Part shown: positions 34,022 to 41,493 of the stretch, in pieces | Layout: every line of letters starts with the position of its first letter | Numbering within the stretch: position 1 is the stretch's first letter | Assembly (NCBI GenBank): GCA_016874755.1 | Contig: VGTH01000008.1 | Coordinates: forward strand, 1 to 64,000 | Source: Deltaproteobacteria bacterium | Lineage (GTDB): Bacteria > Desulfobacterota > Binatia > UBA9968 | DNA length: 64,000 nucleotides | Direction of reading: 5' to 3' | Made by a program: the position numbers and the translations under genes | The notes under the pieces: generated by a model | The model's input: only the letters and a program-made list of their open reading frames with translations | Databases searched by the model: none | What the model was told of the DNA's origin: nothing

Positions 34022-35091
34022 AAGATATTTTGGTTCTTGCGTTGGATATTGACGGCGTTCTTACTGATGGCACTGGGGTGTTCCAGCAGAATGAATCATA
34101 CGAACCTCGCTTTGACTTCCATGATCTAGATGCGGTGACCACCGCACGCCGTTCTGGCCTGGTCCTCGCGTTGGTGACGGGCGAAGACACCGAGCTTGTC
34201 GATCGCATTGCCAAGCGCTTTGCTATCGAAAACGTGATGCGCGGCGCGAAAGACAAAGTCGCAGCGTTGCAGGAGCTTTCCAAGAAGCTTGGGGTGTCGT
34301 TGGAAAACTTCTGTTTCGTTGGTGACGGAGACCGCGATGCAATGGCGTTTCCAATCGTTGGATTTGCTCTGACGCCGCGCAACGCCACTGCCAAGGCCAA
34401 AGAAAACGCACACCATGTGTTAACGTCCGCTGGCGGCGCGGGCGCGGTGGCGGAGACGGTAACTTTGCTGCAACGTCTCAGAGCTGACAGCGCAAGCGGT
34501 GACAAGTTGGAAGAAGAATTGCGTATCATCGTTAGAGACAGCATAAATGCCCACCAAGAGCTACTTCGGCACTCTTTGCCGGTGCTTGTGGAGGTCACCC
34601 AGACGCTTATTCGAGCGATTCGGTCAGGGCATAAGATCCTGCTTTTTGGTAACGGTGGCAGCGCCGCCGACGCACAGCATGTGGCGGCTGAATTGATCGG
34701 ACGCTTCGCCCAAGAAAGTCAACCTTTTGCAGCGGTTGCACTAACGACCGACACCTCAGTTCTAACTTGCGTCGGCAACGATTGGGATTACAGCCAAATA
34801 TTCTCCCGGCAAGTTCGCGCGCTTGCAAAGCCTGGTGACGTGGTTGTCGGGATCAGTACCAGCGGTAAATCACCCAATGTCCTGCGTGGGTTAGACGCTG
34901 CACACCAATGCGGTGCGTTTAGGATCGGTTTTACTGGCGCTTCTGCGGGACCCATCGTGCAATCGAGCGATCTCTGTTTCATCGCGCCGGCAAGGTTCAC
35001 GCCGCGAATTCAGGAGCTCCATCTTCTGGCATGGCATGCCGTTTGTGAAATGGTGGAGCGACGGCTATTAGCGGCCTCTGACCCAAGCTAA
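34015..35091 (+). CDS. Fusion of a KdsC-like HAD phosphatase and a GmhA-like SIS isomerase
   Basis: 358 residues. Residues 1 to about 155 form a HAD-III phosphatase of the KdsC/NeuA-tail kind: LALDIDGVLTDGTG (nucleophile Asp), LVTGEDTELV, then CFVGDGDRDAMAF (metal Asp). After a helical linker, residues from about 175 form a SIS domain: KILLFGNGGSAADAQHVAAE, GDVVVGISTSGKSPNVLRG and IQELHLLAWHAVCEMVE, matching sedoheptulose-7-phosphate isomerases. Sugar-phosphate isomerisation and dephosphorylation in one chain would suit heptose or acidic-sugar synthesis. The specific pair KdsC plus GmhA is not one I know as standard. Start overlaps the SDR gene. Confidence 0.82.
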   Translation: MVKDILVLALDIDGVLTDGTGVFQQNESYEPRFDFHDLDAVTTARRSGLVLALVTGEDTELVDRIAKRFAIENVMRGAKDKVAALQELSKKLGVSLENFCFVGDGDRDAMAFPIVGFALTPRNATAKAKENAHHVLTSAGGAGAVAETVTLLQRLRADSASGDKLEEELRIIVRDSINAHQELLRHSLPVLVEVTQTLIRAIRSGHKILLFGNGGSAADAQHVAAELIGRFAQESQPFAAVALTTDTSVLTCVGNDWDYSQIFSRQVRALAKPGDVVVGISTSGKSPNVLRGLDAAHQCGAFRIGFTGASAGPIVQSSDLCFIAPARFTPRIQELHLLAWHAVCEMVERRLLAASDPS

Positions 35092-35092
35092 T

Positions 35093-35515
35093 CTATGACT
35101 TTGGCTTAAGGACGTTTTTGATGGCGACTACGGAAACGCATTCTCGGCGCACACTTCCCTGGCATAAGAAGGCGTTGTTTTCGCTGATTGTCGCTTGCGC
35201 CACAATAGTCGCCTTGGAAGGCGCCGCCACAATCACGGGAACGTCACTCCAGGTCTCGGCGATGCGTTGGCTCAGCTCCACGCCGCTTATACCCGGCAGG
35301 CGAACGTCGGTGATGACGAGATCGACGTCTCGGTTTTCGAGAATTTCCAGTGCTTCCTCGCCGCGGTGAGCGACGGTTACCTGAAAATTGTTGAGTGCAT
35401 AGAGGCGCTGCAGCTGCTCACAAATGACTGTGTCGTCATCGACGACGAGGATGTGCGGTGTCAGGGTGAGCGGCGCAGAAGTTGCCGGTCGCGTCGAGTT
35501 TGTATGGGGTTTCAT
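35093..35515 (-). CDS. Degenerate response-regulator receiver domain protein
   Basis: 140 residues. ILVVDDDTVICEQLQRLYAL and VDLVITDVRLPGISGVEL preserve the acidic pocket and the phospho-acceptor Asp. The second half is eroded: the switch Thr position reads VIVAAPS and the conserved Lys is missing (NAFLCQG). No output domain follows. It lies convergent to the HAD-SIS gene, one base apart, at the right edge of the polysaccharide island. Probably a decaying fragment of a larger regulator. Confidence 0.5.
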   Translation of the reverse strand: MKPHTNSTRPATSAPLTLTPHILVVDDDTVICEQLQRLYALNNFQVTVAHRGEEALEILENRDVDLVITDVRLPGISGVELSQRIAETWSDVPVIVAAPSKATIVAQATISENNAFLCQGSVRRECVSVVAIKNVLKPKS

Positions 35516-35730
35516 TTTTTACGTCTAGCCGGGTCGCCTGGCGATGTAAGGCATCATTATAGCCCGCTCCAGGCGCAGAGCAAGATTTTGGCCTTTCGCA
35601 CGACCTATTTCCCGCAAAACTTTTCCTACTCCCACCCTCCAAGTCCTCGTAACCTCCTTTCTTCCCGTCCGTTTCTCCTGTCGGGTTTCCAATGTTTGGC
35701 TGCTGAGCCGCGCGAAGCTTGGTCGGTAAG

Positions 35731-36816
35731 TCAGGCTTTCGCGTAATATTTCTCCATCATGTTTTTGACGCCGGCCTTGGTGCAGGCCTCGTCGAACCAT
35801 TTTCTTACGACCGGCGCTTCGTCTTCGTATTCGATCTGGTTGCCGCCGAGCTTGACGTCGATGTCGACCTTGCCGCGGCCTTCGCCCCAGAGCTCGTGAT
35901 ACTTTTGGCTGCCCCAGCGCAAGGCTAGGTAGCGCGCCGGTTCGCTGCCAGCGTTGAAATGCTGGTGGAACCAGCCGCCCGGCGGCACGACCAGGCTGCC
36001 TGGCTTCCAGTTGTAACGTTTGATCTCTTGGCCTTGCTGCCATAGCAGCGAGTAACCTTGGCCGCGCAAGATGATCACATGCGCACCGGGGCCGTGGAAG
36101 TGGGCTTTTTTGTAGGTGCCGACGGAAAACTGCGAGACGTGCCCGCACAAGGTGTTTTCCGACAATTCAAACCGGACTTGCGAGCCGCCGCCACCCCGCT
36201 CCTTCCATTCGAGCAATGGCAAATTCTTCACGTCGGCGACGAAATTCGTTAGCCAGGTCCGCCCAGAGTACCAGGTCCCCGGACTGCTGAAATAGTTTTC
36301 TTCCGAGTTGAAACGTTCGCGAAACACGTAGGGACAATTGAAAATAAAGTCGGTGCTGTGCATCAGGTTCATCATGATCGGCGCGCTGGTGACGGCAAGA
36401 AAACGCGCCGGCTCGGAGCCGTTGACGTTGAAAATCTGATGCCAGGAGTTGATCGGCGGGGAAAATAGCGAGCCTTCCTGCCATTCGAAAGTCCGCTTCG
36501 GTCCACCTTCGTTCCAGATCGTCGTCGCGCCGCGGCCGCTGATGACGTAGATCAGCTCTTCGTACATGTGCTTTTCCGGCTCCAGCGCTTTGCCTGCTGG
36601 AATCTCGCAAATGTAAGCATCGTTGGTTTCGCCCGTGCCTTCCAGGCAGAGCCGCACGCCCAGGCCGCCGGTGCGCTTCCACGGTTCCAGCGGCACGGTG
36701 GCGACGTCTTCGACGAAAAAGCTTTCGACGAGCGGAACGCCTTCGCTCTCCACCCATTTTTTATATGTGCCGCCGGTGCCGACGACGGACTCGGTGGATA
36801 TTATTGGTTCTGTCAT
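35731..36816 (-). CDS. Bicupin protein A (ring-cleavage-like cupin)
   Basis: 361 residues with two cupin barrels. The first has AYICEIPAGKALEPEKHMYE and EELIYVISGRGATTIWNEGG, then a second motif around SPPINSWHQIFNV. The second has AHFHGPGAHVIILRGQGYSL and VPPGGWFHQHFNAG. Each barrel keeps potential His/Glu metal ligands. It is clearly paralogous to the bicupin at 37945. The substrate is unknown; the cluster with an NMT1-type binding protein and a NahE-like aldolase suggests uptake and catabolism of a small aromatic or heterocyclic compound. Confidence 0.75.
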   Translation of the reverse strand: MTEPIISTESVVGTGGTYKKWVESEGVPLVESFFVEDVATVPLEPWKRTGGLGVRLCLEGTGETNDAYICEIPAGKALEPEKHMYEELIYVISGRGATTIWNEGGPKRTFEWQEGSLFSPPINSWHQIFNVNGSEPARFLAVTSAPIMMNLMHSTDFIFNCPYVFRERFNSEENYFSSPGTWYSGRTWLTNFVADVKNLPLLEWKERGGGGSQVRFELSENTLCGHVSQFSVGTYKKAHFHGPGAHVIILRGQGYSLLWQQGQEIKRYNWKPGSLVVPPGGWFHQHFNAGSEPARYLALRWGSQKYHELWGEGRGKVDIDVKLGGNQIEYEDEAPVVRKWFDEACTKAGVKNMMEKYYAKA

Positions 36817-36844
36817 GGACTAGTGCTCCACTGATTTTCGGATT

Positions 36845-36878
36845 GCCTCGCGCAAAGGCGCAAAGGGCGCCAAGAAAG
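36845..36878. repeat. CGCAAAG-type half repeat
   Basis: CCTCGCGCAAAGGCGCAAAG lies between bicupin A and the binding-protein gene and matches one arm of the 715-793 palindrome. Confidence 0.5.
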
Positions 36879-36892
36879 GAGTTAAGAGATTG

Positions 36893-37927
36893 TCATTTCT
36901 TTGAGCGTGCGTCGAAAAACTTCTTGTAGAATCCGTCTTTTTCCAATTCGTCGATAACGCTCTCGTCGACGAATCCGGCCAGATTTGGTTCTTTGACATC
37001 TGTTGTTTGCCTCACAAGTTCAAGAGTCGTCGTAATGCCGCTGCGATCCAGGCGCGGTGGAAAGGAAAATTTTGCGCCGTAGAAGTTGTGGGTTTCTTCG
37101 AGGATCGTCACATCCTTTTGCTTGAGCCGATTGCCGTAGACCTTAATCGCTTTTTCTTTGTTGGTTTTGAATTCAAAAATTCCTTCGCTATAGGCGCGCA
37201 AAAATCGTTTCACGGTATCTCGTCGACTTGTCAGGTAAGAGCGCCGTGTCATGACGAGAGTTTGGGGGAACGATGCGTTCAAGTCGCCCAGGTTGGCCAG
37301 AATACGCAGCCCGGCGCGCGTCGCGGCGATGGTCTCCGGCGGCGACAGAACCGTAGCGTCGATATTGCCGTTCATCAGGGCCGCGAGCCTTTCGGGTGCG
37401 CCGCCGGCAGCGAGAATTGTGACGGCGCTGCGCGGGATGTTCCATTCCTTAAGGGCCAGCGTCACGCCAAGATCATTGGAGCCGCCGAAATTGACGATGC
37501 CCATCTTCTTGCCGACGAGCTCGGCCGGCGCGCGTATCTCCTTGCGGACCACCACGCTCAACGGCAGTTTGTTGTAGGCGGCTGCGATAACGACGACGTC
37601 CGCGCCGCGCACGTAGGCGGCAAGTGGCGCCGTGGCGGAGCCTTGAATGAACGGCACGCTGCCCGAGAGCAGTGCCGCCATGCCGCGGGCGCTGCCGGGA
37701 ATCAAAATCAATTCGCCGTTAAGGCTGTGTTTTTCGAAAAGGCCAAGATCTTTGGTCGCCCAGATCGCGCCTTGGAAACCCGCGTGGCCGTCATAGCCGA
37801 CGAGGATTTGCTCTTGGGCGAAGAGGGGGGTGGAGAACGCGAACAGAACCGCGACGAGGATTGAAAATTGAAAATGGAAAATTGAAAACGTCGGAATTGC
37901 ATGATGGGAGGGGGAGCGGTGGGCCAT
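36893..37927 (-). CDS. NMT1/THI5-like ABC transporter substrate-binding protein
   Basis: 344 residues from ATG 37927 (MAHRSP). The longer frame to 38446 lies antisense-frame inside bicupin B and is rejected. A signal peptide (ILVAVLFAFSTPLFAQ) is followed by ILVGYDGHAGFQGAIWATKD, GMAALLSGSVPFIQGSATA and AELVGKKMGIVNFGGSNDLG, the standard NMT1/SsuA binding-protein blocks. It would capture a small organic ligand in the periplasm. No permease or ATPase gene is nearby. Confidence 0.82.
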   Translation of the reverse strand: MAHRSPSHHAIPTFSIFHFQFSILVAVLFAFSTPLFAQEQILVGYDGHAGFQGAIWATKDLGLFEKHSLNGELILIPGSARGMAALLSGSVPFIQGSATAPLAAYVRGADVVVIAAAYNKLPLSVVVRKEIRAPAELVGKKMGIVNFGGSNDLGVTLALKEWNIPRSAVTILAAGGAPERLAALMNGNIDATVLSPPETIAATRAGLRILANLGDLNASFPQTLVMTRRSYLTSRRDTVKRFLRAYSEGIFEFKTNKEKAIKVYGNRLKQKDVTILEETHNFYGAKFSFPPRLDRSGITTTLELVRQTTDVKEPNLAGFVDESVIDELEKDGFYKKFFDARSKK

Positions 37928-37944
37928 TTTCGATTTTCCATTTT

Positions 37945-39006
37945 TTAGAATTTCAGCCTGACTTCGACGCCGTTGTTGGCGCATTCTTTGATGAACGTCT
38001 CGTGCACTTCGGGGTCCTGGTCTTTGTAATCGATCTGGGTGCCACCGCTGGCTTCGACCTCCAGCGTCTTGACCAAATCTTCTACTTGATAGGTGAAGCC
38101 CCACGGTTTGAGCGCAAGGTAGCGCGCCGGCTCTTTGCCGGGATTGAAGTGCTGGTGAAACCATTTGGCCGGCGGCACGAACAGGCTGCCGGGCTTCCAG
38201 TCGATGCGCTCGCGCTTTTTTCCCGGCTCCCAAAGAAACGAGTAGCCTTCGCCGGAGAGGATCAAGATGTGCGCGCCGGGGCCATGCCAATGGGCGCGCG
38301 GGTACGTTCCTACTGGATACTCTTCGATGTGCGCCGACATCGTGTTGGCGGCGAAGTGCAGCAAAATGCCGCGCGCACCCTGGCCGCGGGCGTTGTGGTC
38401 CAATAGTTTGAAATTGGGAATGTCGGCAATGAAGTTGGAGTCCCAAGTCCGATGCGTTTCCACCGCTGTGCCCTTGCCGCTGAAATAACCGTCTTCGCCG
38501 CTGAAGCGATCGGTGAAGGCAAAACTGTTGTTCATGACGAAGTCGAGATTGCGAAAGCGGTTGATCATCACCGGCGCGTCGGTCAAAGCGACGAAGCGCG
38601 CCGGTTCATCGCCGGTGGCGTTGAAATGTTGCCGCCAAGTGTTCAACGGCGCCGAAAACATGCTGCCCTCGTGCCATTCAAAAGTCTGCTTGCGCCCGCC
38701 CTCCTGCCACACCGTCGTCGCACCCCGTCCTTTGACGACGTAGACCAGCTCTTCGAATAGATAGTGCTCTGCCGCTGTTTGGCTCTTGGGCGCGATCTCG
38801 CAGACGTAGGCGTCGCAGCTCCGCCCGGCACCGAGCATGTTGATAAACGCGCCGGAGGCGCCCTTGCGCTTCCACGGCCCGAGCTTCATCGCGCGCAGAT
38901 CGTCGATGCCGAGGCCGCGGTAAATCGGAATGTCTTCCTGCTCTTGCCAAATCTCGTAGGGCGTCTTGTCCGAGTAGGCGGCTTGTTTGGTCAGATCGAT
39001 GGCCAC
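37945..39006 (-). CDS. Bicupin protein B (paralogue of bicupin A)
   Basis: 353 residues. The same two-barrel plan as bicupin A: AYVCEIAPKSQTAAEHYLFE, ELVYVVKGRGATTVWQEGG, MFSAPLNTWRQHFNA, then AHWHGPGAHILILSGEGYSF and VPPAKWFHQHFNPG. It differs at the end of the first barrel (Arg for His in TWRQHF), so the metal sites may not be equivalent. It lies 17 bases upstream of the binding-protein gene; A and B flank that gene and may form a hetero-complex (inference). Confidence 0.75.
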   Translation of the reverse strand: MAIDLTKQAAYSDKTPYEIWQEQEDIPIYRGLGIDDLRAMKLGPWKRKGASGAFINMLGAGRSCDAYVCEIAPKSQTAAEHYLFEELVYVVKGRGATTVWQEGGRKQTFEWHEGSMFSAPLNTWRQHFNATGDEPARFVALTDAPVMINRFRNLDFVMNNSFAFTDRFSGEDGYFSGKGTAVETHRTWDSNFIADIPNFKLLDHNARGQGARGILLHFAANTMSAHIEEYPVGTYPRAHWHGPGAHILILSGEGYSFLWEPGKKRERIDWKPGSLFVPPAKWFHQHFNPGKEPARYLALKPWGFTYQVEDLVKTLEVEASGGTQIDYKDQDPEVHETFIKECANNGVEVRLKF

Positions 39007-39096
39007 GTGTTTCTCCGGATCGGAAATTTAACCGCAAAGCATGTCCTGAGCACCTTCGAAGGGAACGCAGAGAACGCAAAGTTCGGAATCGGAAAG

Positions 39097-39227
39097 AACC
39101 ACGAAACACACGAAAGACACGATAGTAAGACTTTGTAGAGTCGCGGTGCTCAAATTACGTATGTTTCGTGCTTTTCATGGTTATTCTTCTCTCCGAACCT
39201 TCGTGTCCTTCGTGCCTTCGTGGTGAG
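39097..39227. repeat. Dispersed CACGAAG-type inverted repeat, copy 4 (long)
   Basis: AACCACGAAACACACGAAAG on the left and CTTCGTGTCCTTCGTGCCTT on the right, with a secondary TTTCGTGCTTTTCATGGTT arm inside. It lies between the aldolase and bicupin B genes, beside a CGCAAAG-type half repeat at 39066-39085. Confidence 0.7.
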
Positions 39228-39230
39228 TGA

Positions 39231-40199
39231 CTATCCGAGCGCTTTCGAATATTTCTCACGCAGTTTGGCGTAGCGCTGGCCGCCTTCGGTGGCCGCCTTG
39301 CGATACTCCTCTGGCATATAGTTGTACGGCGGGCGGATCGGGCCGGTTTTGCAATAGCCCGAGGCGGCCATCAGGACTTTTTCCAATTGGATGTTGTACG
39401 CCGCGAAGATTTCCTGGGAACCCGTGATCGCGTGGTGCGGCTCGTTGGCCCAGGCGATGTCGTCGGCGACGGCTTTGGCGCCGGCGGCGTCCTTCGCTGC
39501 AAGAGCTTTCATCAGAGCGATGGCGACCTGCGGGCCGACTGAGGGTATCCAGCACGTTGTCTGCGACTCGGGCGAGATTTGCGCCATTTCATAAGCCAAG
39601 CCGACGGGTGGCACGAAGTTCACCCGGCCTTTGCTCGCCGCGACGCATTGTTTCAGGATCGCCTTGCTAGAAAACTTTGCCGACATGACCGTCGGCGCTT
39701 TCTCCGATACTGGACCCCAGAAATCGGCGCCAAAGTCGTAACGAAAAGCGCGCGGATTGGCGTAGACCATGATTGGAAAATCGGGGAAGGTCTCGGCGAC
39801 GTCGGCGTAGAATTTCACCGCCATGTCGGTGTTGGCCGGCTGCCACATGGGAATGCCAAGCAACGTACCCGTGGCGCCGATGCCCTTGACGAATTTGATG
39901 CGGCGCGCGATCTCGTGGCCGCCCAGCGCGGTGGTGCCGACAAACGTCGGGATACGGCCGCGCACGGTCTTCACCAGGCAATCGACGTAGGCCTCGTAGT
40001 CAGCCTGCGACGTGGTCGCGCATTCGCCCATGGTGCCGAGCGCCATGATGCCATTGGCGCCGTCGCGCACCAACGCTTCGGCGAGGCGAGCGGTTTCGTC
40101 AAGATCGACCGTGTTGGTGGTGTCCAAACGCTCGGCGCCGGGGTTCGCCGGCGTCGGCATGATCGCCAATGCACCTTTAATATCTTTTGCGGTTAGCAT
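39231..40199 (-). CDS. DapA-superfamily lyase, NahE/HBPHA-like
   Basis: 322-residue class I aldolase of the dihydrodipicolinate synthase superfamily. It starts LTAKDIKGALAIMPTPA with ALGTMGECATTSQADYEAYV, and has FVGTTALGGHEIARRI and FPIMVYANPRAFRYDFG (Tyr). The Schiff-base Lys is in TVMSAKFSSKAIL (about residue 184). The GTMGECAT variant and IPMWQP resemble trans-o-hydroxybenzylidenepyruvate hydratase-aldolases of naphthalene-type pathways more than DapA. This fits the aromatic theme of the neighbouring bicupins. Confidence 0.8.
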   Translation of the reverse strand: MLTAKDIKGALAIMPTPANPGAERLDTTNTVDLDETARLAEALVRDGANGIMALGTMGECATTSQADYEAYVDCLVKTVRGRIPTFVGTTALGGHEIARRIKFVKGIGATGTLLGIPMWQPANTDMAVKFYADVAETFPDFPIMVYANPRAFRYDFGADFWGPVSEKAPTVMSAKFSSKAILKQCVAASKGRVNFVPPVGLAYEMAQISPESQTTCWIPSVGPQVAIALMKALAAKDAAGAKAVADDIAWANEPHHAITGSQEIFAAYNIQLEKVLMAASGYCKTGPIRPPYNYMPEEYRKAATEGGQRYAKLREKYSKALG

Positions 40200-40705
40200 G
40201 TGAGCCTCCTTGAGTTAGTGGGTTGAGAAACTGAAAGATATCTATGTGTGCGTGTCTATCATTGATGCGGCGTGACAGGCAAGTTTGCGGATAGGCAAAG
40301 GTGTGTCATCCCGAACGTGCGAGACCGGATTATTTTCACGGTAGGGGAGCGATCGAGGTGAAACCCTTCCAGAGCGAACGCTAGTCTTCGCTCTCTCGCT
40401 CGGAATCTCAGATTACAAATTTCACATTGCAGAATCTGTACTCTGAGATTTGCCATTTGAGATGCCGAAGGCCGCGCTTTCGCTCCGGAAGGGTTTTACT
40501 TCGATCGCCGCGAGCAAGAAGGAGGGGCCCTTGCTTGGAATGATTGTGCGGAAAACACCCTCGGAGTTCTTCTATAAGCTCAGGACGAACGAAACGAAGT
40601 TGAATTCGTTCGACAAAAATCCGTTCATGCTGAGCCCGTCGAAGCATTCTTAGGTTTTTCAGCAGAGTCTTGAAATGCGCACGATGGTTCAGGATGACCG
40701 CTTGT
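40200..40705. repeat. 506-base non-coding gap filled by nested dispersed repeats
   Basis: No supportable gene. GATCGAGGTGAAACCCTTCC (40351-40370) recurs inverted at 40487-40506. Inside is a smaller AATCTCAGA/TCTGAGATT palindrome (40404-40449). Right of it, GAACGAAACGAAGTTGAATTCGTTCG is palindromic around 40591-40616, followed by TCATGCTGAGCCCGTCGAAGCAT, a type also seen at 6963. Several repeat families have inserted into one another here. Confidence 0.6.
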
Positions 40706-41401
40706 TCAGAGCCGGGTCTCGATCCGTTCAGTAAGAAATATTTCTTTCGGTGTGACTTTGGCGATGTAAGGCAGTGCTTCGACTCCAGCCTTCACGGCTT
40801 TGCGCAGCCAGCGGCCGTATTCCATATCGATCTCATCGGCTGGACGAAACGCGTGGCAGTCGGGACGTTGAATCACGAAAACGATCGCCGCTCGGTGCCC
40901 TTTACGGTGCAGCCGCATGAGCTCTCGCAAGTGCTTGGTACCGCGCTCGGTTATCGCATCCGGAAACGCCGCCACCCCCTCTGTTGCTAGCGTGACGTTT
41001 TTCACTTCGACGAAACAGTTCCCGTTCTGGCTCTCTAGGCACAAATCCAGGCGGGTGTGGGCACTGACTTTCACTTCTCTACGGATGCAGTCGTAGCCAG
41101 CGAGCTCTTGGATCGCACCGGATGCGACGGCTTCGGCGACTAACCGGTTCGGATGCATGGTATTGATGCCCACCCAGTTTCTATTAATTTCGATCAACTC
41201 CCAAGTGTAGGGCAGTTTCCGATTCGGGTTGTCGCTGCGCGAGAGATAAACGGCGCTGCCGGGCTCCTTGCAGCCCATCATGCTGCCGGTGTTGGTGCAG
41301 TGAGCGATAACGATTTCACCGCTCGGGAGTTCCACGTCAGCGAGAAAGCGCTTGTAGCGCTGGATCAACGTGCCGCGAATCAGGCGTGAGTTGAAACGCA
41401 T
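40706..41401 (-). CDS. sfsA: SfsA family DNA/RNA nuclease-like protein
   Basis: 231 residues from MRFNSRLIRGTLI; the frame extends upstream to 41443 but that start lacks family sequence. It has the OB-fold start IQRYKRFLADVEL, AHCTNTGSMMGC and the PD-(D/E)xK-like core RLDLCLESQNGNCFVEVKNVT plus FPDAITERGTKHLREL. SfsA was first described as a sugar-fermentation stimulation protein; structure indicates a nuclease fold. It is divergent from the molybdenum hydroxylase gene. Confidence 0.92.
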   Translation of the reverse strand: MRFNSRLIRGTLIQRYKRFLADVELPSGEIVIAHCTNTGSMMGCKEPGSAVYLSRSDNPNRKLPYTWELIEINRNWVGINTMHPNRLVAEAVASGAIQELAGYDCIRREVKVSAHTRLDLCLESQNGNCFVEVKNVTLATEGVAAFPDAITERGTKHLRELMRLHRKGHRAAIVFVIQRPDCHAFRPADEIDMEYGRWLRKAVKAGVEALPYIAKVTPKEIFLTERIETRL

Positions 41402-41493
41402 GCCGATGGTTATAGCGAAAGTGACGAACGCATTGAAGTCCAACTGGCGCTTTGTTAGGTATCGAAAAGGATATTTTTACTAACGGAGAATTC

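Noticed and set aside
37928-38446. N-terminal extension of the binding-protein frame
   Set aside because: This part lies in an alternate frame of bicupin B and is Arg-rich without homology; the signal peptide follows the ATG at 37927.
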